Assembly (NCBI GenBank): GCA_019914995.1 | Contig: CM034137.1 | Coordinates: 2,294,001 to 2,358,000, forward strand | DNA: 64,000 nt | Source: Acanthochlamys bracteata | Taxonomy: Eukaryota > Streptophyta > Magnoliopsida > Pandanales > Velloziaceae | Reading direction: 5' to 3' | In this document: piece after piece, positions 11,574 through 22,275 of the stretch | How the letters are laid out: each line of letters starts with the position of its first letter | Numbering within the stretch: position 1 is the stretch's first letter | Program-made: the position numbers and the translations under genes | Notes under the pieces: generated by a model | Told to the model about the DNA's origin: nothing | Seen by the model: only the letters and a program-made list of their open reading frames with translations | Database searches by the model: none

Positions 11574-12704
11574 TCATGAGGCGTACTGTGGTACCCTTGC
11601 TGCCATGCTTGAAACCTTTGCCTGCAGTTGTACAGCACGCACCTTGTTTCCTGTTGCCCGGTGGAAAAACTGCTCCCGAGAGAGAGCCCTAACACTCTTC
11701 AAGTACATCTCAAACGGCACCACCCCATCCTCTGCTGCCTTGTCTAGTGAGTAGATGACATCTTCAATTGCCATATCTGCTGCAGTGCACTCCACCATCT
11801 GCCTAGACAAACCGTCCACTGGCTCAAACATATCGTCCGCATTCAACTCCCTAATTTTCCTTGCCTTTCCTTCATTTTCTCTCACCCAACCTTCTAGCAC
11901 ATCCGCATTCATCAATATAAGCTGCAGCTGCTGCTCCAGCACCTCCTTCTCATCTTGCATCTCCCTTAATCCTCGCGACAACTCTTCCTCTTTCCGCCTT
12001 ATCTCAGCCTGTGTAGCAAAAAGGCCTTCCATTTCTGCTTCCCTCGTCCTCCTCAGCCCCGATAAATCCACATGGACAGCCTCTAACAGCTTACTTATCG
12101 CGTTCCTGCGATACACCTCACCTGGGTCCTCTCCAACAGGCCCAACCGGCCTCGGCGTCGGCGCTTGAATTCTCGTGTAAGGTGACGGAGTCGGGACAAC
12201 AGGCGCCGCCGGCTGGCGAGTATAAAGCGGAGGATCTTGTCCAAATGCAAGAGAAAGATCTCGAACAAGTTCAACGAGATTGGAAGAAGGGAAAATCCAC
12301 TGCCGTAAATAAGGAACAGAAACAGAACCCGACCTATCAACAAACGGGTGATTAGGCTTCACGACCATATCCCTAGTGGGGTTAAGGAAAACAGCAGGCG
12401 GCGTTCTCGGGTAAGTCTCCAGAAGCCAGATCGTAGCAGGAAGATTATAAACAGCCCCGGCGTAAGTAATCGGAATAGTTCCGTCGGCCTGCAGAAGGTT
12501 AACGGTGCGGCCATCGTTGTGAGTGAAGGAAGAAGATTTGGGGTGGAGAGAAGGGAATGATTCGGCGAGGGAAACCAGGTGTTGCCGGATCAACCACTTC
12601 ACGTCTTCAGCGTAAGGGAGAGAAGATGGACCACGCTGAGACAGAGCCGTGCTGAGAAATTGTTGCGCGTATTGAGCGCCTGGAGTTGATGGCGGTGGTA
12701 CCAT
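11574..12704 (-). CDS. ELC: ESCRT-I subunit VPS23/TSG101-like (ELC)
   Basis: Ubiquitin-binding component of ESCRT-I, which sorts ubiquitinated membrane cargo into multivesicular endosomes. It is a single exon of 376 residues. Domains in order are the UEV (ubiquitin E2 variant) domain at about 25-145, carrying the family-typical NDGRTVNLLQADGTIP stretch and a WLLETYPRTPP motif; a Pro-rich linker (about 150-185); a coiled coil (about 195-275, with EEELSRGLREMQDEKEVLEQQ-type heptads); and the C-terminal steadiness box (about 305-370). The ATG at 12704 gives the MVPP N-terminus seen in plant ELC. The frame runs 13 codons further upstream, but only from a TTG. The domain order and length match Arabidopsis ELC, known for a role in cytokinesis and trichome division. 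Confidence 0.93.
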   Translation of the reverse strand: MVPPPSTPGAQYAQQFLSTALSQRGPSSLPYAEDVKWLIRQHLVSLAESFPSLHPKSSSFTHNDGRTVNLLQADGTIPITYAGAVYNLPATIWLLETYPRTPPAVFLNPTRDMVVKPNHPFVDRSGSVSVPYLRQWIFPSSNLVELVRDLSLAFGQDPPLYTRQPAAPVVPTPSPYTRIQAPTPRPVGPVGEDPGEVYRRNAISKLLEAVHVDLSGLRRTREAEMEGLFATQAEIRRKEEELSRGLREMQDEKEVLEQQLQLILMNADVLEGWVRENEGKARKIRELNADDMFEPVDGLSRQMVECTAADMAIEDVIYSLDKAAEDGVVPFEMYLKSVRALSREQFFHRATGNKVRAVQLQAKVSSMAARVPQYAS

Positions 12705-13344
12705 CGCCGCCGGTAATGTGAATGATCGGAGAAGATAAATCAATTGATTTTCGATTGGAAAAATGTTCGCCTAGTTTTCTAGAATTTGGGGCTTTTCTTC
12801 GTCCTCCTTTCGATGTCGAGTTGAACGTGGTTTCTTCGAAGAGAAGGAGAGAGAAGAGAGAAGAAGCAATCGCGTTGTAAATTTTCCGGAAAACGAATGG
12901 TCGTACACTCGCGAGTGTCCTTAATTGCGAATTTGTCGAGTGTGCCGAATTATTTCTAATAAATATATATATAAAGTTATATCAAATTTTTAAAATAAAA
13001 TCGGAATGATCAGATGTAATTCAATAACAAAAAGAATTTAGAATATTGACAATATTTTTGGCATCAATTTTTATTAAAAAATTATATATTTTATAAAATT
13101 TATAAAATTTTAAATATTGAACTAAAATCAACCGCATTCTTCTAAATGTTTTTTATATCGATTGATAGTCAGATCAAATGTATAGTATTAGATCGGCAAA
13201 TACTCGCCTGTCGAATCAATGGTTAATTTTTTTATTATTGATTAAATATTAATTTTAACATTAATTTGATAAATCTTTGATGATAGATTTAAAATAAGAT
13301 CTTCAAAAGATAATAATTAAGAAATAAGCTTAAGATCGATTATT
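12705..13344. other. Upstream region of the ELC-like gene
   Basis: The first ~200 bp are purine/pyrimidine-biased (GAGAGAAGAGAG-type on the plus strand) and probably include the 5' UTR. Beyond about 12960 the DNA is AT-rich without genes. Confidence 0.4.
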
Positions 13345-13530
13345 AGATTATGGGTGTTTTTGGAAGTATTACTGAGAAGTGTTTTTCTGAAATAAAAAAT
13401 ATTTTTATTCGATTTTAAAAACGAATTTTATTTTTTTATCTAAAAAATTAAAATAAGTAATATAAAATCTTACAATATAAATTCTTTTAAATAAAAATAA
13501 AAAGTTAGAAAAGTATTTTTTGATATGATA
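13345..13530 (+). repeat. Family M1 MITE-like repeat, partial
   Basis: It begins GTGTTTTTGGAAGTATT and continues with the A-rich arm typical of M1. The distal arm is missing. Confidence 0.45.
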
Positions 13531-13583
13531 AGTGATGCCAAAGCATCCTATATCAACTTTCTTCATACGAAGTGGGCCGAGTT

Positions 13584-14044
13584 AAAGTTGCAAATTCGGA
13601 CCGACCTTAACGGGCTGGCTCGTGGCTTGAGAAATAGCTCGAACTTAGCTCGTCTAGCTCAACAGATAGTATTGGACTGATATTGTTCTTTCTTCGAGCA
13701 TCCTGCCCGTATGGTTAATGTGCTCGTTGACCGATCAACGATGATCCGTTGATATGATCAATATTGATAGTTGATCAGATAAATTTCTAATAAAAAATAT
13801 TTTTTAATAAAATAATAATTATAATCTATTTTTATCTTATAATGATTTTTAAAATTATTTTTAAATTATTATTATTTATTTATTATATAAATTAAGAAAA
13901 TAAAATGGATAGTATTGGGCCGCAAAAAATGAAATCAAACTAGCCCAACTTAATCCAGGTACAAGAAACAGACTGAATCGACTCGGCCATCTCATTTAGC
14001 TCGTGCAGGTCGGACTGGTTCGGCTCGTCCATATTTGCACCTTT
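13584..14044 (+). mobile_element. Family G TIR element, copy 1
   Basis: This 461-bp non-coding element has GC-rich ends and an AT-rich centre. The left end AAAGTTGCAAATTCGGACC and the inverse of the right end (AAAGGTGCAAATATGGACG) match as imperfect terminal inverted repeats of ~22 bp. Subterminal GGGCTGGCTCG and GGGCCG-type blocks follow. A related copy lies at 42263-42681 and shares the internal GATCAATATTGA patches. No coding capacity is present. It is probably a non-autonomous DNA transposon; the superfamily is not determined. Confidence 0.6.
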
Positions 14045-14320
14045 AGGCTGAGCCACAATGGTGCCAATGCCAGGAACAGGCCGACCTAACATGGTTGAAA
14101 TGTTTAACTACTTCATGCATATTTATGCCTCTAATTAAAGAGTTTGTTATTTGTTTTGGCTAAATTTGTTTTTTTAAATTAGAGAAATGAATAGCAATTT
14201 TTGCCACTAATGCTTTTATATTTTTCCTCATCTCGTAATTTATCATCTTTCGCCGATTGAATTTCCTTGATAATTGTTTAGAAATTTTGTTCCTCATACT
14301 GGTTGCCGTTATCTATAAGT

Positions 14321-14353
<33 letters not shown>
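14045..14353. other. Intergenic DNA ending in an (AT)n run
   Basis: No gene is seen. (AT)n at about 14326-14353 borders the palindromic element. Confidence 0.4.
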
Positions 14354-14358
<5 letters not shown>

Positions 14359-14990
14359 AACTTTTATTATTTGTATCATCATTATCAAATGATCGGATGA
14401 AAGTCTATTTGTAGTCCGATCAAGATGAAATTTTGTCAGTACGTTAACGACTCGTAGATCTTCATATCTAACGGTAGAGATCGGATTTGAAAATCTCCAT
14501 GGCCACAAACGACCGTGGAGTGCGCTGGAGTGTGCATAAAGGTTGGAGTGCCCCATATATATATATATATAGAAAGGAATAGGAGCACTTCAATCCTTAT
14601 GCACACTCCAGCGCACTTCACGGTCGTTTGTGGCTGTAGAGATCTCCAAATTCAATCTCTTCCGTTGAATATGAACAATTACGAGTCCTTAACATACTGA
14701 CAAAATTTTATCTCGATCGGACTACGAATAGACCTTCATCCGGTCACTTGATCAAGATGATTAAAAAATGAGATATATATATTTTGTTAATTTTTACTAT
14801 TTTGTGTTATTATTATCAAGTGACCGGATGAAGATTTATTCGAATTCCGATTGATATGAAATTTTATTAGTATCTTAACGGTTCGTAGTTCTTCATATCC
14901 AACGGTAAAGATTAGATTTGAAGATCTCCACGGCCACAAATGACTATGGAGTACGCTGGAGTGCATAAAAATTAAAATATCTCTATCTTT
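14354..14990. mobile_element. Three ~200-bp units in alternating orientation (+,-,+)
   Basis: Units lie at 14354-14554 (plus), 14582-14783 (minus) and 14784-14990 (plus). Each runs from TTGTTAA, through GATCGGATGAA, CCAACGGTAAAGAT-like and CTCCACGGCCACAAA blocks, to a GGAGTGCATAAA-like end. Units 1 and 2 face each other across a 27-bp AT-rich spacer and form a near-perfect ~200-bp-arm palindrome. Units 2 and 3 form a second one head to head. (AT)n runs border the array at 14326, 14555 and 14995. It is non-coding; open frames here arise from the palindrome and its shared Cys/His-looking translation. Confidence 0.75.
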
Positions 14991-15049
14991 TCCTATATAT
15001 ATATATATATATAATGGAATTATTTCTTCTTATTGTGAACAAATAAATT

Positions 15050-15300
15050 GATATTTTTAGAAGATATTTGGGATTGATTATTAAAAATAAGTTTTTCTTA
15101 AAAAATATTTTATAAATTTTTGAAAAATAATTCATACTTTTTTTACTTCAAAAAATATTAATAATAAAATTTTACGATGTAGAACTTTTATATATTTTTA
15201 AAATTTTTAAAAAAATTCTATAAAATATTTTAGAAACTTTATTAAAAATAAAAAAATATAGAATAAAATGAGAAAAAAAATTCTTCCAAACATCTACTTA
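15050..15300 (+). repeat. Family M1 MITE-like repeat
   Basis: An AT-rich unit from GATATTTGGGATTG to CTTCCAAACATC, with a TACGATGTAGAAC core equivalent to the M1 core. Confidence 0.5.
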
Positions 15301-16059
15301 GTTATCCAACTCTAATACAATCTGTTAATCTTCCCGTTACAGTCAAAATATTTTATAGACAATGTGGCATAGGCACTTGCTAACAAATGTAGGCTTTTAT
15401 AGTGTGTTCTTTTAGCGTACGATGAGTTATGGAAGAGTGAGCTATTACTAAATAAATTTTTATAAATAGTACTATTAGAATGAGTTTTATTATATTTATC
15501 TATAAAAGAAAGTTAACTAAAAGTAACCTTTTTAGTAAAAAAGTAAAATATAATAGCGAGAAAACACTCTTAAATTTTCTTTGTTTTGTGGGAAAACATC
15601 TTTTATTTGCTTGTTTCTTGAAGTTGTAAATAATTTTGCATCACAGGTTGCGGTTGAAAGACCATAATGGAAAGGAATTAGAGTTTTAGACAAAAAGTCA
15701 TCTCTAGATATTTTTCTACAATAATTTACCGGCTATAATTTACTTTTAAAACCTCAATTCTTTATATATTAGTTAAATTAACATTAAAACTGTGTTAAAA
15801 TATGTTAAGATTACAATCGAATGTTAAGATCACAATCGAATGCTTGTGATTAATAAAGCGATCTTGACTACAGAGGACAAGTGCCTCATTTGTTTAAAAG
15901 TTTAAAATATTAATCGCAACTGTTTGATTAGATGATTAAATTATAAAAATGTTTATAAGAAGGGAGCGCTTATACTATTTGCTAATTGGAGTTAGATGTG
16001 TTATTTATAGATTATTTTATTTAATGGGTATATTGCTATGTTACTCATTTTATTTTTAT
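15301..16059. other. Intergenic DNA
   Basis: No gene is recognised on either strand. Confidence 0.35.
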
Positions 16060-16870
16060 ATTGGCTGACATTCGAAATAAATGAGTTGGAGTCTCCATTG
16101 TCATAATCGGACTGAATATCGAACCAAAAAATTGTTTGGATCACGATTTTCAAGTTAACATGTTGGATCAATCGATTGAATCGTCGAATCAATAATATTA
16201 AAATATTTTTAACTAATAATAATAATAATTATAGTGAAAAATTTATTGCCATTATGATATTAGTAATAATAATTGCAGCAGCAATCACAATAAAAAATTA
16301 AAATATTTTTACTATAACATTACTATTAACAACAATAGCAATAACAATTACAGCAAAAGTTAAAATATTACCGCCATGATATTACCACCACCAATAATAA
16401 TAAAAATGAAAGTTTATAATGAGAAATATTTAAATAAATTAGGAGATTAGAAGAAGATAAAATTATAAAATAGATAAATAACTAACTTTTTAGATATACA
16501 TATTTGAGTCTGAATATTTTACAATATAAAATTTTAAAAATCACTAATAATTGATATTTACAAATAAGACATAATTAATTATATTTTTATATTATTATAT
16601 CTAAATATAAAATCTAAATAATATATTATTTTTAACATAAATTTATTAATAATTATTTTATATTAAATATATCATTAATTTATTTTTTAAATTAATTTTT
16701 TTAAAAAAAAATATTTATCAATTTGATTCGTACGAACGAATCGATCAGATTAAAACGGATCAAAATAGGTCAAAATAAATTAATTATATAGATGATTTTT
16801 TTATAAATTTTTGAATCGATCCGGATGGTTGGTTTGGGTCCCGGTCTGACAACGATGGTCGGAGAATTGG
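16060..16870 (-). mobile_element. Repeat family R, copy 2 (inverted)
   Basis: This matches the element at 9135-9950 in reverse complement through the ATT/GTT-rich centre, the AGGAGATTAGAAGAAGAT stretch, and both C/G-patterned ends (GATCCGGATGG-like near 16820). Together the two copies form a 7.7-kb inverted pair enclosing the ELC-like gene. It is non-coding. Confidence 0.6.
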
Positions 16871-17022
16871 AGACTAGTTTTTCAGACCTGAGCTAGGATA
16901 TCCTAACCTGTGAACCGACTCACAGCTCTCTTTCTCTATTATTTCCCCATTTCCTTGTTTTGGAACTGTTCAGAAAATTTTCTCCCGGAAACGCAATCGA
17001 AGAAACGCGAAGAAAAGCGGGG

Positions 17023-19165
17023 ATGGGGGCGGCGGAGCGACGAGAGGAGCCGGAGATGGTGGTGGAGGGAGTGGCGGCGCGTTTGATCGAGCGGGCCACG
17101 AACTCGACCGCCGGTGAAGTAGACCCCCGTCTTCTCCGTGCAATAAAAAACGCCGCACGTGACTCCGAGGACGAGCTCCGTCTCGCCGCACGTTCGTTAA
17201 TGGACCAGATGAAAAAGAAACACTCTCAAGTAAGAAAAAATTTCAATTCCGTAATCTCCAATTTGGCTTTCGCGTGATTGTGAGATTTTTGCTGATTTTG
17301 ATTGTTGTTTCTTGTTACTGTTACAGGTTAGATATCTAGCTGTTCTTATAATTGATGAATTGTTTGTGCGGTCGAAGCTGTTTAGATCTCTTCTCGTTCC
17401 TAATTTTGATCAGTTTTTGAGTTTGAGCGTTGGATTTAGGAGAAATTTGCCTTTACCTCCACCTTCGTCGATCGCGTCTAGATTGCGTTCGAAAAGCTTA
17501 GAGATTGTGGAGAAGTGGAACGTTTCTTTCGGAGTCCATTATTGTCAAATTAGGTTGGGATTTGATTATTTGAAGAATACTCTTAAGTTTCAGTTCCCTA
17601 ATCGGTCAGAGAATGCGGCAAGGTTGCAGCAGGAGAGAAGAGAAAGGGAGCTTAGATCAAAGGAGATATTGCTCAATAAGTTTCAGAACTTGAGGGATAA
17701 TTTTTTGTCAATCAAGGGTGAAATCCAGTCAACAGTTCATGAAGTAGAAGAATGTTTAGACATCCTCAGTACAAAAAATGATGAGTTCTTGTACAACTTG
17801 TCTGAAGATGATGATGGAATGGGTGAATTTCAGTCTCTTACACTGCAGCAAATCCGTTTAGACTCTTTGAAAGAAGGAGAAAGGGTGCATGAGAGCAGTG
17901 AGAATAAAGCTGTATTCGATGCTCTAAGGGAGTTACACAAGCTTCTTGTGTCGAAACATTTGGTGACAATCCAAGAATGGATGTCAGTTCTCATGAGGGT
18001 TGACCTTACTGACAACAAATTTAGGGATGCAGCACTTAAGGAGTTCATTGACATACGCAATCATATCGAGTCGGTTAGAAAGAGATGCGCTGAATTAGGA
18101 TGGGATGTTAACGTGGCTGCCATTGAGGAGGATGATGATAATATATGGGAAGAAGGGAACATAGAATCTAATCTACCTGGGGAAACAAGCAAATCTAATG
18201 GGTGCGATGAAGATTCTGTTGAGACTCAGAATCCTAGTGAACAAAAGGATGTAAGTCTTTCTGATGGTTATAAAATACCCGATGTGAATGCCACCAGAGG
18301 AAAGTCTATAGACCTTCCTGATAGCAGTAAACCATCAACCAGCAACACCTCTAGTTCAATGTCAGAGAGGTCAAGACTTCTTGCCAAAGCTCCTGTGGTG
18401 TCATGGGGTCCATCACTTGAGAATTGGGGTTCTAACCGTGATGCCCTAGCTAACCAGAGAGGATTGGAACTGGAAAACCACTGGGGCAGAGTGGACTATG
18501 ATGCTGTTGTTCCTGCAGAAAAGATAGCAGAGTTGAATGTACATAGGACAGTATATAGAGCAGAGCCAGTTGAAATCCCACCATGCCATGCACCATTGAA
18601 GAAAGGTGGACTTTGCCAAAGGAGGGATTTAAGGGCCTGCCCTTTTCATGGGCCTATTGTGGCTCGCGATGATAAGGGAAATCCATTGGAGCAAAGATCT
18701 TCTACTAAAGAAGACACTAACCTGGAAACATCTTCATCAGAAGTTAAACAAATAGATGATCAATTGGGTGAGGAAATCATTCTCGGTTCGGAGAAAGTAA
18801 TGGTTGAAAAACTGGCAAGACAAGCGATTAAGAATGTCAAGGAAAGGGATAGAGAGGTGAAGTCATTGAAGCGAGCAAAACTTGCTAAAGTTTGCGAACA
18901 CAATGAGGAAGTTCTAAGAGAGGCAGCACTAGCCTCAACCTCATACTCTGAAGCTGCTGTGACAAATATTGTTGAAATCCAAGGAAATGCAGCTCATGCC
19001 AAGGTAACGAAACAGACATTGGCATCCATGCTTAAAAAGAAAGTGACTGCAAAGGATAGATTAACAAGGAGGCTCTTGAATTCTCGTGCAACTGAGGCCT
19101 CAACAAGACAGTTGATGCAGGGTGAAGATGAATGTTACAGGGAGGCATTCCCTAATCAGTGGTAG
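17023..19165 (+). CDS. UVSSA: UV-stimulated scaffold protein A homologue (UVSSA)
   Basis: Likely partner of stalled RNA polymerase II in transcription-coupled nucleotide excision repair, where UVSSA recruits USP7 and TFIIH. Exons are 17023-17229 and 17327-19165, joined in phase 0 by a 97-bp GT-AG intron, giving 681 residues. The N-terminal half is the helical VHS/ENTH-like domain (about 15-180, including VRYLAVLIIDELFVRS). An acidic, low-complexity middle follows. Near residues 487-515 is the UVSSA Cys/His motif CHAPLKKGGLCQRRD...CPFHG, the clearest family marker. The C-terminus is basic and helical. The ATG at 17023 is chosen because the upstream extension begins at a TTG. It is transcribed away from ELC. 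Confidence 0.9.
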
Positions 19166-19510
19166 GAGTATATTATGATTTCTCTTTTCAGGGGTAGCTG
19201 TGATTTGTGGAAGGGACTTTGGTTCTTGGAAGTTAATGTGTAATCTTGATTGCGGATTTTGAACAAAGAGTGAGAACCATCAAGAAGTCTATGTTGACAC
19301 TGATTTTGGGGATTGTTCTGGAGATGTGGACTGGAGTGCAGTAGGCTACTGCAAACTATTATTCTTGCAGGCATTACAATTGATTCTCGAAGATGTCAAT
19401 ATATTGAATATTATGGTTTATACCTGGGAAGCATTTCAAACTTGATTGGTAATAGACATTAGGTATTGCAGCACTGAACAATGAGCAGTATGTAAGTGCA
19501 GTTCATCTAA
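19166..19510. other. Probable 3' UTR and flank of UVSSA
   Basis: No open frame of note is present. Composition stays gene-like to about 19500. Confidence 0.4.
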
Positions 19511-19807
19511 GGGCGTGTTTCAAATGTCCGTAACTGAGTTTCGTGAAAGTGAAAGTAGAAAGTAGAGTTTCTTGAAAAATAAAGTGAAAGTGGAGTTCAG
19601 TATTTGAGTTTCAATAGACTTTGGAAGTGTGTTGAAAATTAAAAGATATAGTTGTATTGAGAAGTGTGTAAATAAAAAAGTTAAAAATAGAGTTCCGCAT
19701 GTGAAAGTGGAGTTCTGAGTTTCTTATGTAATTGAAACATGTGAACTGTGTTCGGAACTCAAAATCTGACGGGAGAAAGTGGAGTTACGGGCATTTGAAA
19801 CACAACC
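19511..19807 (+). mobile_element. Tourist-like MITE (family T), complete copy
   Basis: This 297-bp element has terminal inverted repeats GGGCGTGTTTCAAATGTCCG and GGTTGTGTTTCAAATGCCCG (22 of 25 bases match over the full arm). The 3-bp direct repeat TAA is on both sides (19508-19510 and 19808-19810). A TAA target duplication with a GG-starting TIR is the hallmark of PIF/Harbinger (Tourist) MITEs. The interior has tandem-like GAAAGTGGAGTTC motifs and no coding capacity. Related copies are at 28768 and 52898. Confidence 0.85.
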
Positions 19808-20314
19808 TAAGTAACAGAAATTTGTTTAAAATGTAGGATGGACAAAAATATGTTGTCTTTTTCTAGGATGACAAAATAAAATCAAACTGAAGCATTTAAC
19901 CTGAAGGTACGTATTACCACAGTCAACACACTTGGAAGGGTCTTGCGTAGTCGCCTGTGGGTAATGGTTGAGCTTTACTTCCTGCATGGCTGTATTGATT
20001 CCAGAATGCCTGATAGTTAATCTAAGTTGTTCCACAAAAGAGCAACTCGATTCCATTTTTTCTGTCAGTTATCTTCATTCTTTTGATTTTCAAAATTTTT
20101 GATAGCTATACAGCAATTCTTGTACAACAAAGTGATAGCTGTACTTCATGATTGTGGTGTATTTAGTGATATGAGTAGTATACATTTCTTTAATAATAGT
20201 TCTTGTAAATTAGACACCTTTTTCTTCTATGTATAGTATAATTTGTAACTTGAACAACACATGGAAATTGCTTTTTGCTTGTATTTTGTTGCATGATCTT
20301 GAAGCGAAGCATCT
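19808..20314. other. Non-coding, possibly 3' part of the small minus-strand gene
   Basis: On the minus strand an ATG frame runs from 20056 to 19826 (76 codons, with a CVDC pair). It could be an exon or chance. The rest is T-rich and resembles intron or UTR. Confidence 0.3.
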
Positions 20315-20491
20315 TCATGAGCTTTTTTGTCCTTGCGTCAAGTAACAGATCTGTGCAAGTTGTTCATAAACCGCAGCATAGTTACCCTGTCTAAACAAGC
20401 TGTGCTGAAAGCCTATAACTATCTGCTCTGCAGAAAATGTTCTTATGGTATGTTTGTAAGAGTCCACAACATTTTCTCCCGGTAACGCCAT
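20315..20491 (-). CDS. Small 58-residue hypothetical protein
   Basis: An ATG at 20491 in a good context (ATGGCG) opens a 58-codon frame ending at TGA 20315-20317. The product starts MALPGENVVDSYKHTIRTF and carries an amphipathic, Gln/Tyr-rich segment (FRQGNYAAVYEQLAQICY, about 33-50) that looks like one helical hairpin of a TPR-type repeat. A splice-acceptor-like sequence (TTATCTGCAG) lies 15 bp upstream of the ATG, suggesting a 5' UTR intron. Codon composition differs from the surrounding AT-rich DNA. I do not recognise the family. It could be a short gene or the surviving exon of a larger one. Confidence 0.45.
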   Translation of the reverse strand: MALPGENVVDSYKHTIRTFSAEQIVIGFQHSLFRQGNYAAVYEQLAQICYLTQGQKSS

Positions 20492-21004
20492 AGACTTCTA
20501 TATGCCCTGCAGATAATTTTCCTTTCTGTCAATATTTCAAGTAGCAAGTAAAAACCCAAGTTCGGATGACTAAATCTATGTTATGTAGGCTGCACTTCAG
20601 TTTCTTTAGAAGAAAGAGTTCATGAACTGTAAAGCTCTTCAATAATCCCTTTCTCTTTTTGTGAACAATGCCCTTTATTCAACAGGGAGCGGGTACAAGC
20701 AAACTCGGCGCTTCTCCTCCAAACTACCTTTTTGCATAACTTGTTCAGCAATTGTTCTTAATGTTTCCCTTGCATACACAAACCTTTCTTATAATTTATG
20801 TTTTTTCTATTTATCATTACTAACAGAAATGTCCTCAGAGAGCAACGCGTGTTTTACTTGTTGCTAAGTGATCTAAAGTTTTTAAATAATAAAATTTTTT
20901 AAAGATAGATAATTAGGATATCTGTTTTTGAAATAATTTATGATAATAAATATTAAAATTATTCAAAAGTAAATATTTGAAAAAGAGATCACTTTTATGA
21001 TCAC
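20492..21004. other. Possible 5' region of the small minus-strand gene
   Basis: Composition is less AT-rich than the flanks up to about 20880. No other frame is convincing. Confidence 0.3.
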
Positions 21005-21245
21005 TTAGAGCGTGTTTATTAATATTTTTAATTCACCTTTTTTTTCTAAAATTTTATTTTTAATTCACTTTTAAATTAAAATAAATACAAAACTAAATTC
21101 AATTTTCGGCTAACAATTTCTTTTTCCAAATTCAAATTTCTAAACTTAAATTTTATAATAAGTAAACATAAAAATTGAATTCATTTTTAAATTTTATTTT
21201 TTAAGTAACTCACGTTTAAAATTTTAATTTAAAATTTCAGTTTAG
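21005..21245 (+). repeat. Family H AT-rich repeat
   Basis: It begins AGCGTGTTTATTAAT and alternates AATTCA/TTTTAAATT blocks. Similar units occur at 22545-22770, 32970-33200, 43835-44030 and 59995-60250. They may be Tourist-like MITEs with eroded ends. Confidence 0.4.
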
Positions 21246-21404
21246 AGCCAAAGAAAAGCACTTTGCATCGGTGTTAGAAGACCCGATCAGACAATCAACT
21301 CATAACTATATTCTGATAGCCAAATTGCGTGTTAACTCGACGGCTCGCAGGATTAACCCTCATGTCACTGTTTAACATGCATCATTCATTGATAAAGCTG
21401 GTCC

Positions 21405-22275
21405 TCAACCAAAGCAACCAAAGAGAAGGGTCGTTCAGGTTAGTTGATCTATTGAATGCTGCAGCTGAAGTGTTAGGCAATAGGGGCTTGGGTCTCCGTA
21501 CAAGTCGGTGATGATGAATAGGTTCGCTATTGTTGTCAAGAGACTGTGTGAGCCGAACTGTGTTGGAAGCGAAGCTTTCAGTGAGGAGTTCCGCCATCTT
21601 GGCTCTCTTTGACATCACAATATCCTAACTCACCTCGCTTACCATATCCACAAAGACGAGAAGTTCATCGTCTTGGAGTACATTCCTAAATGGAGCCTTC
21701 TCTAGCTTCTTTATGGTACAAAATCTATATACATATGCAATCATCGAACGCCTTAAAAGTATTTCATCAAAAATCTAGTAATTGTTTTTTTATTTTTGGT
21801 GATCTTTTAGGGATCAGAGGGCCGCTGATTGGATAGCGAGTATGAACATGGCTACATGGATTGCTTGAGGAATGGCGTACTCGCACGCAAAGCTCTCGTC
21901 TGACGATAGAGCTACCACACGGTAACCTGAAATTGATGAACATTCTCATAAGGCCAGATAACGAACATCTCCTAATTGATTACGGTCTCGTTAATTTCGT
22001 CAATCCCGCCACATTTTCACACACTTTGTTCGCCTACAAATCAACAGAGTTCGTCGTCACGTTTCGTCCAAGTCTGATATTTACTGTTTTAGGATTGTCA
22101 TTCTCAAACTTCTTATCAGAAGTTTCATTATCCGATAACCCGAGAGCGATGGAAGCTTGAGAGTGGTGAAGAAACTTAGCCAAAGAGAGGAGACAAGAAG
22201 TCCCGTCGGAGTTGCCTGTAAAAAAGGATTCACCGATTGGATAAAAAGTTGAGTAGGTCGCGAGCGAGCTTGATT
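21405..22275 (+). pseudogene. Pollen receptor-like kinase (PRK) pseudogene
   Basis: Translation recovers, in order, landmarks of the PRK-type pseudokinase domain: the FRLVDLLNAAAEVLGN start (about 21436-21483), the MNRFAIVVKRL lysine-strand (about 21510-21540), HHNILTHLAYH, EKFIVLEYIPKWSLL (to ~21705), ELPHGNLKLMNILI with the LIDYGL stretch (about 21909-21993) and LFAYKSTEFV (about 22027-22056). Further C-lobe traces reach ~22275. The reading frame shifts at least three times, and TAG/TGA codons follow the HLGSL and WSLL segments. The extracellular LRR part is absent. It is therefore a truncated, dead copy, and no function is expected. Confidence 0.8.

Noticed and set aside
12705-12743. 13-codon extension of the ELC-like protein
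   Set aside because: It begins with TTG, and the ATG at 12704 matches the family N-terminus.
14323-14700. Three frames encoding similar Cys/His-containing peptides
   Set aside because: They mirror each other because the DNA is a palindrome, and they include (AT)n translated as Ile/Tyr.
16960-17022. Upstream extension of UVSSA
   Set aside because: The extension starts at a TTG in the leader; the first ATG in frame is at 17023.
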